Below the pieces are notes generated by a model that ran no database searches, was not told where the DNA came from, and saw only the letters and a list, made by a program, of their open reading frames with translations. The translations under genes were made by a program, and so were the position numbers. Positions 6,584 to 14,574 of a DNA stretch of 20,055 nucleotides are shown one piece after another (the first letter of the stretch is position 1; every line of letters begins with the position of its first letter). The DNA is from Oscillospiraceae bacterium (lineage in GTDB: Bacteria; Bacillota; Clostridia; Oscillospirales; Ruminococcaceae): the NCBI GenBank assembly GCA_900765125.1, contig CAAFQL010000227.1:1-20055 (forward strand), in the 5' to 3' direction.

Positions 6584-7747
6584 TTGAAAAGGTTTAATTA
6601 TGAAAGGTTAAAGAGGGAGACAGATGCAGCCGTTTCATCGGATTCACCTGTACAGAGTGCGGAATATAACCGGCTTTATCGTGAATGGCGCCGCTGTGAA
6701 GGAAATCGTTTTTCTTTTACAGGTAAACGTTCAAGCAGATGTCATACCTATGTGGATGGCATTGGAACCCATGTGGAAACTGCCGCAAATCAGGAACGGT
6801 CTGCTTTAAAGAATCTATGCTCTCTTCTCACTTTTGTAGCTTTTTTATATGCACTGGCAGAGAATGTCCTTGTTCTGCCTGTAATACTGATTTTAAAAGT
6901 GTTTGGTGTTGAGATAAGCTACAGTTTTCATGAAAGTACGGCATACGGTAATCAGTATGCACTGCTGTTCGTATTTGTTTTTGAAGGGCTTATGAAGTTC
7001 CTTTTACCGCTTATTATTGCAAGACGTTTTTTGAAAATGCCGGCGAAGATAGCCTATCCTGTTAAAGTTAAGAACTGGTGGGCGTTCTTTGCCGCTGTCA
7101 GTATATCTCTTGTTGCTGTTTCTGTAATAATGTTTTTGAGAATACATTTGCCATCCAATATTTTCATTATCAATAGCATAAATACGACATACAATTTGTC
7201 AATAGGTATGGATACGGGCTGTATGCTTGCATTTCTTGCCTTTGAACTGATAATAGTGCCTGTGATGATCGAGATGCTTTTTCATGGAGCATTATTTCAG
7301 GGAATGCGTCAGTTTGGTGTGACATTTGCTGTGGTAATGATGGCAGTTATAAATTCAGCAGAAAGACATAATCCTTTTTCACTTGGTGTTGTTTTTGTAA
7401 CATTGCTTATTGCAGGATATGGTGTATGGCAGAGTGGTTCTATCATTACGGGTATTGTTGTACATATGCTGTGCAGAGGTCTGAATTTCTTTTTATATTG
7501 GTTTAAGGGACAGCCTAATCTTACAGGAAAGCTGCCGCCGGAGACATTGTTTATAATAGGTGTATTTGCAGTGGGAGTTTTAAGCTGGCTTTTGCTTATG
7601 TTTTCCAAAAACAAGCTGTTTACCATGAAAGATTACGGAACATTTCTCGCAATGAGAACGAAATTCAAATTTAGCTTTCTGGAAACACCTCTTATTTCAG
7701 TATGGATACTTTATGCCATTCTGGTGTGTGTTGAGATATTCATATGA
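6584..7747 (+). CDS. Polytopic membrane protein, degenerate CPBP-protease-like
   Basis: A 387-residue membrane protein beginning with a basic, hydrophilic stretch of about 75 residues, then roughly eight hydrophobic segments. The central region aligns by pattern with CPBP intramembrane proteases, but the active site is eroded. Where functional members have EExxxR there is IEMLFH (residues 229-234), so the first Glu and the Arg are lost. The second-motif equivalent is SAERH (His262, without the Phe four residues before it). The third region retains a His (HMLCR, His294) but has Arg instead of Asn. I therefore read it as a probable non-proteolytic homologue. The start is the TTG at 6584, based on AAGGAA seven bases upstream; an earlier TTG at 6554 lacks a ribosome site. 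Its TGA overlaps the tadA ATG (ATGA at 7744-7747), implying translational coupling. It could instead be an unrelated membrane family; confidence in membrane location is high, in the CPBP relation moderate. Confidence 0.72.
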   Translation: MKRFNYERLKRETDAAVSSDSPVQSAEYNRLYREWRRCEGNRFSFTGKRSSRCHTYVDGIGTHVETAANQERSALKNLCSLLTFVAFLYALAENVLVLPVILILKVFGVEISYSFHESTAYGNQYALLFVFVFEGLMKFLLPLIIARRFLKMPAKIAYPVKVKNWWAFFAAVSISLVAVSVIMFLRIHLPSNIFIINSINTTYNLSIGMDTGCMLAFLAFELIIVPVMIEMLFHGALFQGMRQFGVTFAVVMMAVINSAERHNPFSLGVVFVTLLIAGYGVWQSGSIITGIVVHMLCRGLNFFLYWFKGQPNLTGKLPPETLFIIGVFAVGVLSWLLLMFSKNKLFTMKDYGTFLAMRTKFKFSFLETPLISVWILYAILVCVEIFI

Positions 7748-8301
7748 GTATGGTTCGTGTTATGAACAGTGTTCCTGAGAAACGCTATATGGAAAGAGCA
7801 CTTGAGCTTGCGGAGTATGCTGCATCTTTGGGGGAGGTTCCTGTAGGTGCTGTTATAGTTCATAAGCCTACCGGAAATATCATAGGTGAGGGGTGGAACA
7901 GCCGTGAGGGTGACAGATCTCCGCTTGCCCATGCTGAGGTCATGGCAATAGACAACGCAAGCCGAAAGCTACAGGGGTGGAGAATAGTTGACAGCGAAAT
8001 ATATGTTACCCTTGAGCCATGTCCGATGTGTGCCGGTGCTATTATAAATTCTAAGCTTGACAGGGTGATATTCGGTGCATATGATGAAAAATCGGGGTCA
8101 GTATGTTCGGTTCAGAAGATGTTCGCCATGCCCTACAATCATAAGCCGGAGATTTATGCGGGACTTATGGAAACTGAATGCAAAGAAGTACTGAGAAGAT
8201 TTTTCAGAGAGCTCAGACAGAGAAAACGTAAAGAGGGTATATATTGGCGCAGTGAGATGTCAAGAGCAAATGAGCGTGCGTCAGAGATTTATGATAAATA
8301 A
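7744..8301 (+). CDS. tadA: tRNA-specific adenosine deaminase TadA
   Basis: Deaminates the wobble adenosine (A34) of tRNA-Arg(ACG) to inosine, in the cytoplasm, allowing one tRNA to read several CGN codons. The zinc-dependent cytidine/deoxycytidylate deaminase fold is clear: HAEV (His63 ligand, Glu65 proton shuttle) and PCPMCAG (Cys93 and Cys96 ligands), with the TadA-specific RVIFGAYDEKSGSVCS stretch (~107-122) and the C-terminal RRFFRELRQRKR tRNA-binding helix (~151-162). At 185 residues it is slightly longer than the usual 150-170 because of tails at both ends. The ATG at 7744 overlaps the preceding TGA. The in-frame ATGs at 7750 and 7762 are possible alternatives, but none has a clear SD, which fits coupled re-initiation. 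A hairpin follows the stop codon. Confidence 0.95.
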   Translation: MSMVRVMNSVPEKRYMERALELAEYAASLGEVPVGAVIVHKPTGNIIGEGWNSREGDRSPLAHAEVMAIDNASRKLQGWRIVDSEIYVTLEPCPMCAGAIINSKLDRVIFGAYDEKSGSVCSVQKMFAMPYNHKPEIYAGLMETECKEVLRRFFRELRQRKRKEGIYWRSEMSRANERASEIYDK

Positions 8302-8365
8302 TAACAGAACAGGGCCGCTTCGATTTTTACCGCAGCAGCCCTTTGTGTTATTAAAAAAATTTTTT
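8300..8365 (+). terminator. Probable terminator after tadA
   Basis: AATAACA (8300-8306) pairs with TGTTATT (8346-8352), with an inner AGGGC/GCCCT stem extended by GCT/AGC across a mismatch. Seven A and then six T (8360-8365) follow. The A-run between stem and T-run makes it a less than ideal intrinsic terminator. Confidence 0.5.
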
Positions 8366-8405
8366 ATTTATGTGCGATTCAGTTTTGCACTTTTTCATGC
8401 TTGTC

Positions 8406-8435
8406 TTGACATAAGCCGCAATAATTTGATATAAT
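8406..8435 (+). promoter_or_regulatory. Sigma-A promoter of the transport operon
   Basis: TTGACA (8406-8411) and TATAAT (8430-8435) with an 18-base spacer. Predicted start is near 8442. No operator-like repeat or catabolite-responsive element was recognised by eye between -35 and the coding start, although an imperfect site could be missed. Confidence 0.88.
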
Positions 8436-8472
8436 AATTACAAAGTATGAAAATTGTTGTCGGAAAGGCAGT

Positions 8473-8477
8473 GGAGG
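8473..8477 (+). promoter_or_regulatory. Ribosome binding site of the binding-protein gene (start ambiguous)
   Basis: GGAGG lies only two bases before the ATG at 8480; GGAAAGG (8462-8468) lies eleven bases before it. The alternative in-frame ATG at 8447 would be only about five bases after the predicted transcription start and has no ribosome site, so 8480 is preferred, without certainty. Confidence 0.5.
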
Positions 8478-8479
8478 AT

Positions 8480-11302
8480 ATGTTTTACGGAAAAGTCAGC
8501 ATCTCACTTGTATGTATAATAACTGCGTTTAGTTTAATAACGAGTGCTGTGCCTTTCCCTGTAATAGCTGAGGAAAACGTGAAAACTCAGACGGATGATA
8601 TACTTTATGAAAGTAAGATGACCTACAGAGAATACCTGCAAAAACACAGCAGTGAAAAAGTACCTGAAAGCCCCGCTGTACTTATGGGGATCAAATGTAA
8701 TGATGACAGTATTACCTTTAGCGCAGACATTTCCGAAGATGGTATGTACTGTGCAGAGATCTGCTATACTGCCTATGATACTAATGATGCAGATATAGAG
8801 TTTGTACTGACGATAGATGGTAGGGTGCCTTTTGACAGTGCGGAAAGGCTAAGGCTTAATAAGGTATATACAAACGAAAAAACTGTTCAAAAGGATAAAA
8901 ACGGAAATGAAATAAGACCAGCTCAGGTACAGTCAGAAATACAGCAGAAAACGGATATAAAAGACCCTGACGGTTTGTACAGTGAACCTTTGCAGTTCTT
9001 TTTTGAAAAGGGCAGCCATACTGTTACCCTTAATATTCAGAGAGGCAGCATTAAAGTCGAATATATAAAGCTTCATGGCATGAAAAGGTATAGAACCTAC
9101 GATGAGTATATTTCTTCTGTGAATGATACTGCAACTCCAGGTGAAACGCCTGATACTGTTGTGCGAATAGAGGGAGAGGAAGCAAAGTATAAATCCGACT
9201 CCGGACTTTATCCTACATACGATAATTCAAGCTGCGATGTGTCGCCGTCCGATCCTTGGCATATTCTCTATAATACTATCGGTAAAGGCAGCTTTAAAAA
9301 GTCCGGACAAAATCTTACATGGGAAATATCAGTTCCGAATGACGGCTGGTATAAAATAGGGATAAAGGCACGTCAGGAGGAGATGCGTGGATTTTTTTCA
9401 AACCGTAGGATCTATATTGACGGTGAAGTGCCCTGTGAGGATATGTCCGAAGTGAGATTTTATTACAGTACCGATTTTGAGCTTACGGAGTTAAAGACAA
9501 AAGATAACGGTGAACTGTATATATATCTTACGTCAGGAGAAACACATACTCTTACAATGGAAGCTGTTCCCGGTGCAATAGGCTCATATATTCAGGAACT
9601 TGACGATGTAGTATATAAACTTAGTGATATTTACCGCAGTATAGTCATGATAACAAGCCCTGAACCGGATAAATATACCGATTACTACGTTCATGAAAAG
9701 ATACCTGGACTTATAGAAAGTCTTGACAGTATGGCAATGGAACTCCGTGAGATACAGAAAGAAATAGAAACGTTGTCAGGCTTTAAAGGTTCGGAGGCTG
9801 CGTCTCTTGAAAATATGGCAGTAATTCTTGAAAAATGTATAGATTCTCCACTTAGGATACCGTCATATCTATCTCAGATAAAGAACTGTACAGCAGCACT
9901 TTCATCATGGATACGTGATTATCGTGATCAGCCTCTTGAGATAGATTACATTGAACTTGCTGCAAAAAACAGCAGTTTTTCCGACTGTGAAGCAGGCTTT
10001 TTTAAGAAAATATCATATAGTTTTCAGAGATTTCTTGCATCATTCAGAGAGGAGGATGACTCTCTTGGCGAGAGTGGTGATGGAAAAGAAATAGAAGTAT
10101 GGGTGCAGATTGGACGTGATCAGGCACAGGTAGTGAAAGAACTTACCGCATCTGAGTTTATTCCGGAGTACGGTACAGCAGTTTCTGTAAAGCTCGTATC
10201 AGGAGGAATAGTAGAAGCTTCCTTGGCTGATAAAGGACCGGATGTTGTATTATTTCTCAGTGGAGAAAATCCGGTAAATCTTGGCAGCCGTGGACTTCTT
10301 GCTGATGTGTCGGAGCTTGACGGTTTTGACGAGCTGTCTTCTTTGTACTCAGATGATGCATTTGTTCCATATACCTATGAAGGCAGCGTATACGGCGTTC
10401 CTCTTACAAGAAGCTGGGCAATGATGTTTTATCGCAAGGATATTTTAAGTAGTCTCGGATTTGATGCCCCTCCTGAAACATGGCAGGAGCTTATAGATAT
10501 GCTCCCCGAATTTCAAAGAAACTATATGTCCGTAGGACTTGTTCTGCCCGGTATGCAGTCAGCTCCGATCTCACCTGCTACAGAAACAGGTCATACATTT
10601 GCTGCAATGATGCTTCAGAGAGGACTGAACTACTATAATGATTCATGTACAAAAACTACCTTTGATACAAATGAAGCAGCAGAAGTCTTTGATACATGGA
10701 CGAGTTTATATACAAAATACAGCCTTTTACAGCAGTATGATCCTTTCAGCAGATTTCGTACAGGGGACTATCCTATAGTTGTGGCTGATTATACATTTGC
10801 AAACCAGCTCATTGCAGCAGCCCCTGAAATAAAAGGGTTATGGGACTTTACCGCTGTTCCCGGAACAGAACGTTCAGACGGCAGCATTTCCCATGCAGTG
10901 AACTCAATAGGTTCTGGTGCTGTCATATTTAACAATAAAGATGATGAGATAATAGAGAAGTCGTGGGAGTTCGTGAGATGGTTCAGCAGTACAGAGGTGC
11001 AGACAAAGTATGCACAGCAAACGGAAGCACTTATGGGTCAGCTGGGAAGATATGCACCTGCCAACACTGAAACCCTTGAACATCTTTCATGGTCTGCAAA
11101 GGAACTTCAGACTATTGAAGCATCTATGAGTGAATTACAGGAAATACCAATAATTCCGTCATCTTATGCAGTTACAAGAAATATAATGAATGCCTTTCGT
11201 GACGTTGTGAACAATGGGAGCAATCCAAGGGAAACGCTCATGTATTATAACAGTGACATAAACAAGGAGATCTCAAGAAGAAATAGGCATACTGAAAATT
11301 AA
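8480..11302 (+). CDS. Giant extracellular solute-binding protein (family 1) with two N-terminal beta-rich modules
   Basis: Predicted substrate-capturing protein of the sugar ABC importer encoded downstream. Of its 940 residues, only ~537-935 are the familiar extracellular solute-binding fold: a first strand IEVWVQIG, GPDVVLF, GLLADVSEL, YGVPLTRSWAMMFYRKDIL, PETWQELIDM, and a hinge-side EKSWEFVRWFSS. Before it come a signal peptide ending about PVIA-EE, a beta-rich module with TIDGRVPFD (~40-200), a second module opening VVRIEGEEAKYKSD and ending at YIQELDDVVYKLSD (~227-382; the RIEGEEA opening recalls CBM6/CBM35-type folds), and a helical linker (~385-530). There is no lipobox Cys at the end of the signal peptide and no C-terminal anchor, unusual for a Gram-positive binding protein. 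First gene of the operon, 10-19 bases before the permease start. Start chosen at 8480; 8447 would add 11 residues. Substrate unknown. Confidence 0.88.
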   Translation: MFYGKVSISLVCIITAFSLITSAVPFPVIAEENVKTQTDDILYESKMTYREYLQKHSSEKVPESPAVLMGIKCNDDSITFSADISEDGMYCAEICYTAYDTNDADIEFVLTIDGRVPFDSAERLRLNKVYTNEKTVQKDKNGNEIRPAQVQSEIQQKTDIKDPDGLYSEPLQFFFEKGSHTVTLNIQRGSIKVEYIKLHGMKRYRTYDEYISSVNDTATPGETPDTVVRIEGEEAKYKSDSGLYPTYDNSSCDVSPSDPWHILYNTIGKGSFKKSGQNLTWEISVPNDGWYKIGIKARQEEMRGFFSNRRIYIDGEVPCEDMSEVRFYYSTDFELTELKTKDNGELYIYLTSGETHTLTMEAVPGAIGSYIQELDDVVYKLSDIYRSIVMITSPEPDKYTDYYVHEKIPGLIESLDSMAMELREIQKEIETLSGFKGSEAASLENMAVILEKCIDSPLRIPSYLSQIKNCTAALSSWIRDYRDQPLEIDYIELAAKNSSFSDCEAGFFKKISYSFQRFLASFREEDDSLGESGDGKEIEVWVQIGRDQAQVVKELTASEFIPEYGTAVSVKLVSGGIVEASLADKGPDVVLFLSGENPVNLGSRGLLADVSELDGFDELSSLYSDDAFVPYTYEGSVYGVPLTRSWAMMFYRKDILSSLGFDAPPETWQELIDMLPEFQRNYMSVGLVLPGMQSAPISPATETGHTFAAMMLQRGLNYYNDSCTKTTFDTNEAAEVFDTWTSLYTKYSLLQQYDPFSRFRTGDYPIVVADYTFANQLIAAAPEIKGLWDFTAVPGTERSDGSISHAVNSIGSGAVIFNNKDDEIIEKSWEFVRWFSSTEVQTKYAQQTEALMGQLGRYAPANTETLEHLSWSAKELQTIEASMSELQEIPIIPSSYAVTRNIMNAFRDVVNNGSNPRETLMYYNSDINKEISRRNRHTEN

Positions 11303-11307
11303 GAAAA

Positions 11308-11312
11308 AGGAG
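11308..11312 (+). promoter_or_regulatory. Ribosome binding site favouring a TTG start for the first permease
   Basis: AGGAG at 11308-11312 abuts the ATG at 11313 (no spacer) but lies nine bases before an in-frame TTG at 11322. Normal spacing favours the TTG. Confidence 0.5.
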
Positions 11313-11321
11313 ATGCAGCCG

Positions 11322-12236
11322 TTGAGAAAAGGTTCAAAGAATAAACACAGCGGACTTTTTGCTGCAATAAAACAGAATAAAACAGCGTACCTGATGATTC
11401 TGCCCTTTATGCTTTTTTTCATGCTGTTTACGATCGTTCCTGTGATAATGTCTCTGCCGATAGGATTTACAGATTTCAACATGGTAGAATTTCCGCATTT
11501 TGTAGGACTTTCAAATTACGGAGCTTTGTTTCTTTCAGACAAGATATTTTTGCAGTCTGTCCGTATAACGATAGTTTCAGCAATATTCACAGGACCTGTA
11601 AGCTATATTCTTTGCTTCTTACTGGCATGGCTTATAAATGAAATGCGTCCGCGGCTAAGGAGCTTTTTCACACTTGTATTTTATATACCGTCAATGTCAA
11701 GTGTCTATACTGTCTGGAAGCTCATTTTCAGCGGAGATGCTCACGGATATATAAACTCATTTCTGCTTGATACAGGTATCATTACATCACCGATCCAGTG
11801 GCTTACAGATGGTTCATATGTACTCTTTGTCACCATAGTGGTACAGATGTATTTAAGTCTGGGAACAGGATTTCTTGCCCTGCGTGCAGGATTTCAGAAC
11901 ATAGATAAAACATGGTACGAAGCAGGTGCTATAGAGGGAATAAAGAATCGTTGGCAGGAACTTATTTACATAACTATTCCGGCTATGGCACCGCAGTTGA
12001 TGTTTGCAGCTGTTATGCAGATAGTAAGTGCTTTTGCAGCAGGAACTGTTTCGCAAAACCTTTTAGGTTTTCCCAGTACAGACTATAAGGCACATACTAT
12101 AATGAACCATGCCTATGATTATGGATGGATACGATATGAAATGGGCTATGCGTCTGCAATATGTATGATACTGTTTGTCGTGATGTATTTTACAAACAGG
12201 CTTGTGGGCAGGATACTTGGAAAATATACAGACTGA
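11322..12236 (+). CDS. Sugar ABC transporter permease, MalF-like (pair 1)
   Basis: Inner-membrane permease of the CUT1 carbohydrate ABC family, forming the channel together with the following MalG-like protein. The 304 residues contain six hydrophobic segments, starting with YLMILPFMLFFMLFTIVPVI near the N-terminus, where the GFTDFNMVEFPHFVGLSNY stretch after it is typical of MalF/UgpA/LacF-type permeases. The cytoplasmic EAA loop, which contacts the ATPase, reads YEAGAIEGIKNRWQ...ITIP around residues 199-218, with the invariant Gly kept. The ATG at 11313 is an alternative start but has its ribosome site directly adjacent, so TTG 11322 is preferred. Overall order binding protein-permease-permease matches sugar importers, but no ATPase gene lies in the operon, so a shared MsiK/UgpC-type ATPase is expected elsewhere on the chromosome. 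Confidence 0.92.
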   Translation: MRKGSKNKHSGLFAAIKQNKTAYLMILPFMLFFMLFTIVPVIMSLPIGFTDFNMVEFPHFVGLSNYGALFLSDKIFLQSVRITIVSAIFTGPVSYILCFLLAWLINEMRPRLRSFFTLVFYIPSMSSVYTVWKLIFSGDAHGYINSFLLDTGIITSPIQWLTDGSYVLFVTIVVQMYLSLGTGFLALRAGFQNIDKTWYEAGAIEGIKNRWQELIYITIPAMAPQLMFAAVMQIVSAFAAGTVSQNLLGFPSTDYKAHTIMNHAYDYGWIRYEMGYASAICMILFVVMYFTNRLVGRILGKYTD

Positions 12237-12250
12237 GGAGGGAAAATATC

Positions 12251-13111
12251 ATGGCGATGAAGTCATCAAACAGAATGGTAAGAAAGCGTTCACTTAGCAC
12301 AGTGCTGATATTTCTCTTTCTGACAATACTCGGTATGTTTATGATAATGCCTATTTATCTTACTTTTATAATGTCTGTAAAACCAATGGAGGAGATATTT
12401 GTATTTCCGCCTAAACTTTATGTGAACGAACCTACCCTTTCAAATTACAGTGCAATGTTCAGGCTTTGCAGTGATGCATATGTTCCATTTTCAAGATACG
12501 TGTTCAACAGTGTATTTGTAACTGTTTCAATAACGGTAATGCAGGCAGTTTTTTCAGGAATGGCTGCTTTCTGTCTTGCTAAAGTGAAATTTCCCGGTGC
12601 AAAAGTGATAAACAGCCTGATAGTAATAGCACTTCTCTATCAGAACAGTGTTATTTACATAATGCAGTATATGGTTCTTGAAAAGCTGAATATGATAAAT
12701 CGTGTTGCAGCGCTGATATTGCCTGCTGCTGCCTCTCCAATGTGTCTTTTTCTTATGCGTCAGTCTATAAGTCAGATGCCTGATTCTATAATAGAGGCAG
12801 CAAAGGTTGATGGAGCAGGACTTTTTCGTATATGCTGGCAGGTGGTAATGCCAAATCAGAAGCCTGCTCTTATGACAGTTATAATATTTGCATTTCAGGC
12901 AGCATGGAATATAGAGGGTGGATCCGTCGTATTTGATGAATCCCTGAAAACTCTGCCTACTGTAGTTCAGCAGGCAGCCGCAGCAGGACTTTCAAGAGCA
13001 GGAGTTGCAATGGCGGCAGCGGTATTTATGCTTATACCGCCTGTTGTGATATTCATGCTGGCACAGCGTCATGTCATTGAAACAATGGCTCATTCCGGTA
13101 TCAAGGAATAG
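12251..13111 (+). CDS. Sugar ABC transporter permease, MalG-like (pair 1)
   Basis: Partner permease of the preceding gene, 286 residues with six predicted membrane spans. The second-permease signature follows the first span: MPIYLTFIMSVKP then EEIFVFPPKLYVNEPTLSNY. The EAA loop is canonical, IIEAAKVDGAGLFRICWQVVMP around 180-201. An open frame extends 90 bases further upstream, but the true start is the ATG at 12251 because GGAGGG (12237-12242) lies eight bases before it and starts right after the previous stop. This gives a 14-base intergenic gap. C-terminal residues MAHSGIKE end in the usual MalG-type tail, which in this family often ends in GxxK-like residues and contacts the ATPase dimer. 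Confidence 0.93.
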   Translation: MAMKSSNRMVRKRSLSTVLIFLFLTILGMFMIMPIYLTFIMSVKPMEEIFVFPPKLYVNEPTLSNYSAMFRLCSDAYVPFSRYVFNSVFVTVSITVMQAVFSGMAAFCLAKVKFPGAKVINSLIVIALLYQNSVIYIMQYMVLEKLNMINRVAALILPAAASPMCLFLMRQSISQMPDSIIEAAKVDGAGLFRICWQVVMPNQKPALMTVIIFAFQAAWNIEGGSVVFDESLKTLPTVVQQAAAAGLSRAGVAMAAAVFMLIPPVVIFMLAQRHVIETMAHSGIKE

Positions 13112-13125
13112 GAGATGTGATATTT

Positions 13126-14574
13126 ATGTATAAAAAAGCAGCCGTATATGCATCTTGGGTACTTTCTCTGTTCCTTTTTGCAGGAGAACTTTCAGCTTCT
13201 GCCGAGGTGAATTACAGCTACAACAGCCACGGTGAAGCAGTGCCATCACAGGCAGGCTATAGTGCTGCACGTACTATATGCGGCAGCGAATTTGGCTGCG
13301 GTGAATTTAGTGAACCATCAGATATTTTTGTAAACAGCAGCGGGAATTTTTTTGTAGCGGATAAGGAAAATGACCGCATAGTGGAAATAAACTCTGATTT
13401 TACAAGGTCTGTCAGGGAGTATAAAATTTTTATAGAACATAGCGGCGCAGAAACAGTGCTTTCTAAGCCCGAGGGAATATTTGTGTCTGATGACGGGTAT
13501 ATGTACATAGCCGATACAGGAAATTCACGTATTCTTGTTTCCGATATGAAATGCAATATTAAAATGATAATAACAAGACCGATATCATCTGTTTATGAGA
13601 ATGAAACGTTCAAACCGCTTAAAGTAATTGCTGATAAAGCAGGCAATATTTACGGAGTTCTTAATAATGTAACAGGCGGTGCAGCTTTTTTTGACAGCAA
13701 TGGAGAATTTAAGGGATATTTTGGTACAAACAGCGTTGAGATGTCAGCAGGGACTGTGGCAAATTATTTGAAAAAGCTTTTTGCAACGGATAAAATGAGA
13801 GCAGCTTCTTCACGAAGTACACCTGCCGGTATAACAGGTTTTGACATTGATAACGAAGGCTTTGTGTATACGGTAACGGAAGCCTCTGTTTCGGATTCTG
13901 AACGTGTAAAAAAGGTAAATGCCGCAGGAGTGAACCTGTTTGCAGACTCAGGCATTACATTCGGCGATCTGCAATGTGTAAAGACACGGCTTATAGATAT
14001 AGACGTAGATGATGTAGGCAGGATATGCTGCCTTGATACGGAAACCGGACGTGTATTCCAGTATGATGAAAATGGAAACCTGCTTTTTATAATGGGCGGC
14101 CGCAGCGAACGTTTGGGTGGATTTTCGGTGCAGCCTACGGCGGTTGAATCTGCTCAGGGCAATATTTATGTAACAGACGGGCTTAAAAATACTATAACTG
14201 TTTTTGAGGAGACAAGCTTTGGCAGGACTGTTCACAGTGCGTCGGAGCTTTATAATGACGGACGATATGACGAAGCGTCAGAACCGTGGGAGGAAGCACT
14301 TAGACTGGACGGAAACAATCAAGCGGCATACTTAGGAATGTCCTCCGCACTTCTGAGCAATGGAGATTATAAGGGTGCAATGGAATATGCAGAGCTTGGC
14401 GGTTCGTCATATCATTATAATAAGGCGTTTGAGAGGTATCGTTCCCAGTGGCTTGACGAGAATTTCTCATATGTAATGTCTCTTGCAGCAATAGTTATTG
14501 TAATGTGTGTGCTTTTCAGAAGATACAGAAAAAAACGGCATAGAAATGCAGAGGAGGAGACTGAGCAGTCATGA
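13126..14574 (+). CDS. Secreted NHL-propeller / TPR protein with C-terminal membrane anchor
   Basis: A 482-residue protein displayed outside the cell. It has a signal peptide (about 1-26, ending LSASA-EV), then NHL-type beta-propeller repeats from ~50 to ~355. The clearest are SEPSDIFVNSSGNFFVADKE and KPEGIFVSDDGYMYIADTGN; later, more degenerate repeats contain FDIDNEGFVYTV, IDVDDVGRICCLD and QPTAVESAQGNIYVTDG. A TPR-like helical pair follows (ELYNDGRYDEASEPWEEALR and GMSSALLSNGDYKGAMEYAE, about 373-425), then a transmembrane helix (~445-463) and a basic/acidic cytoplasmic tail. Propeller plus TPR suggests a protein-binding or scaffold role rather than catalysis. It sits between the first permease pair and the YIP1 gene, and overlaps the latter by four bases (ATGA). 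The start is ATG 13126; a GTG at 13117 is too close to the AGGAG. Its role in transport is inferred only from position. Confidence 0.85.
   Translation: MYKKAAVYASWVLSLFLFAGELSASAEVNYSYNSHGEAVPSQAGYSAARTICGSEFGCGEFSEPSDIFVNSSGNFFVADKENDRIVEINSDFTRSVREYKIFIEHSGAETVLSKPEGIFVSDDGYMYIADTGNSRILVSDMKCNIKMIITRPISSVYENETFKPLKVIADKAGNIYGVLNNVTGGAAFFDSNGEFKGYFGTNSVEMSAGTVANYLKKLFATDKMRAASSRSTPAGITGFDIDNEGFVYTVTEASVSDSERVKKVNAAGVNLFADSGITFGDLQCVKTRLIDIDVDDVGRICCLDTETGRVFQYDENGNLLFIMGGRSERLGGFSVQPTAVESAQGNIYVTDGLKNTITVFEETSFGRTVHSASELYNDGRYDEASEPWEEALRLDGNNQAAYLGMSSALLSNGDYKGAMEYAELGGSSYHYNKAFERYRSQWLDENFSYVMSLAAIVIVMCVLFRRYRKKRHRNAEEETEQS

Noticed and set aside
8252..8434. A 60-codon plus-strand frame between tadA and the operon
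   Set aside because: It overlaps the end of tadA, a probable terminator and the operon promoter; no ribosome site or recognisable content.
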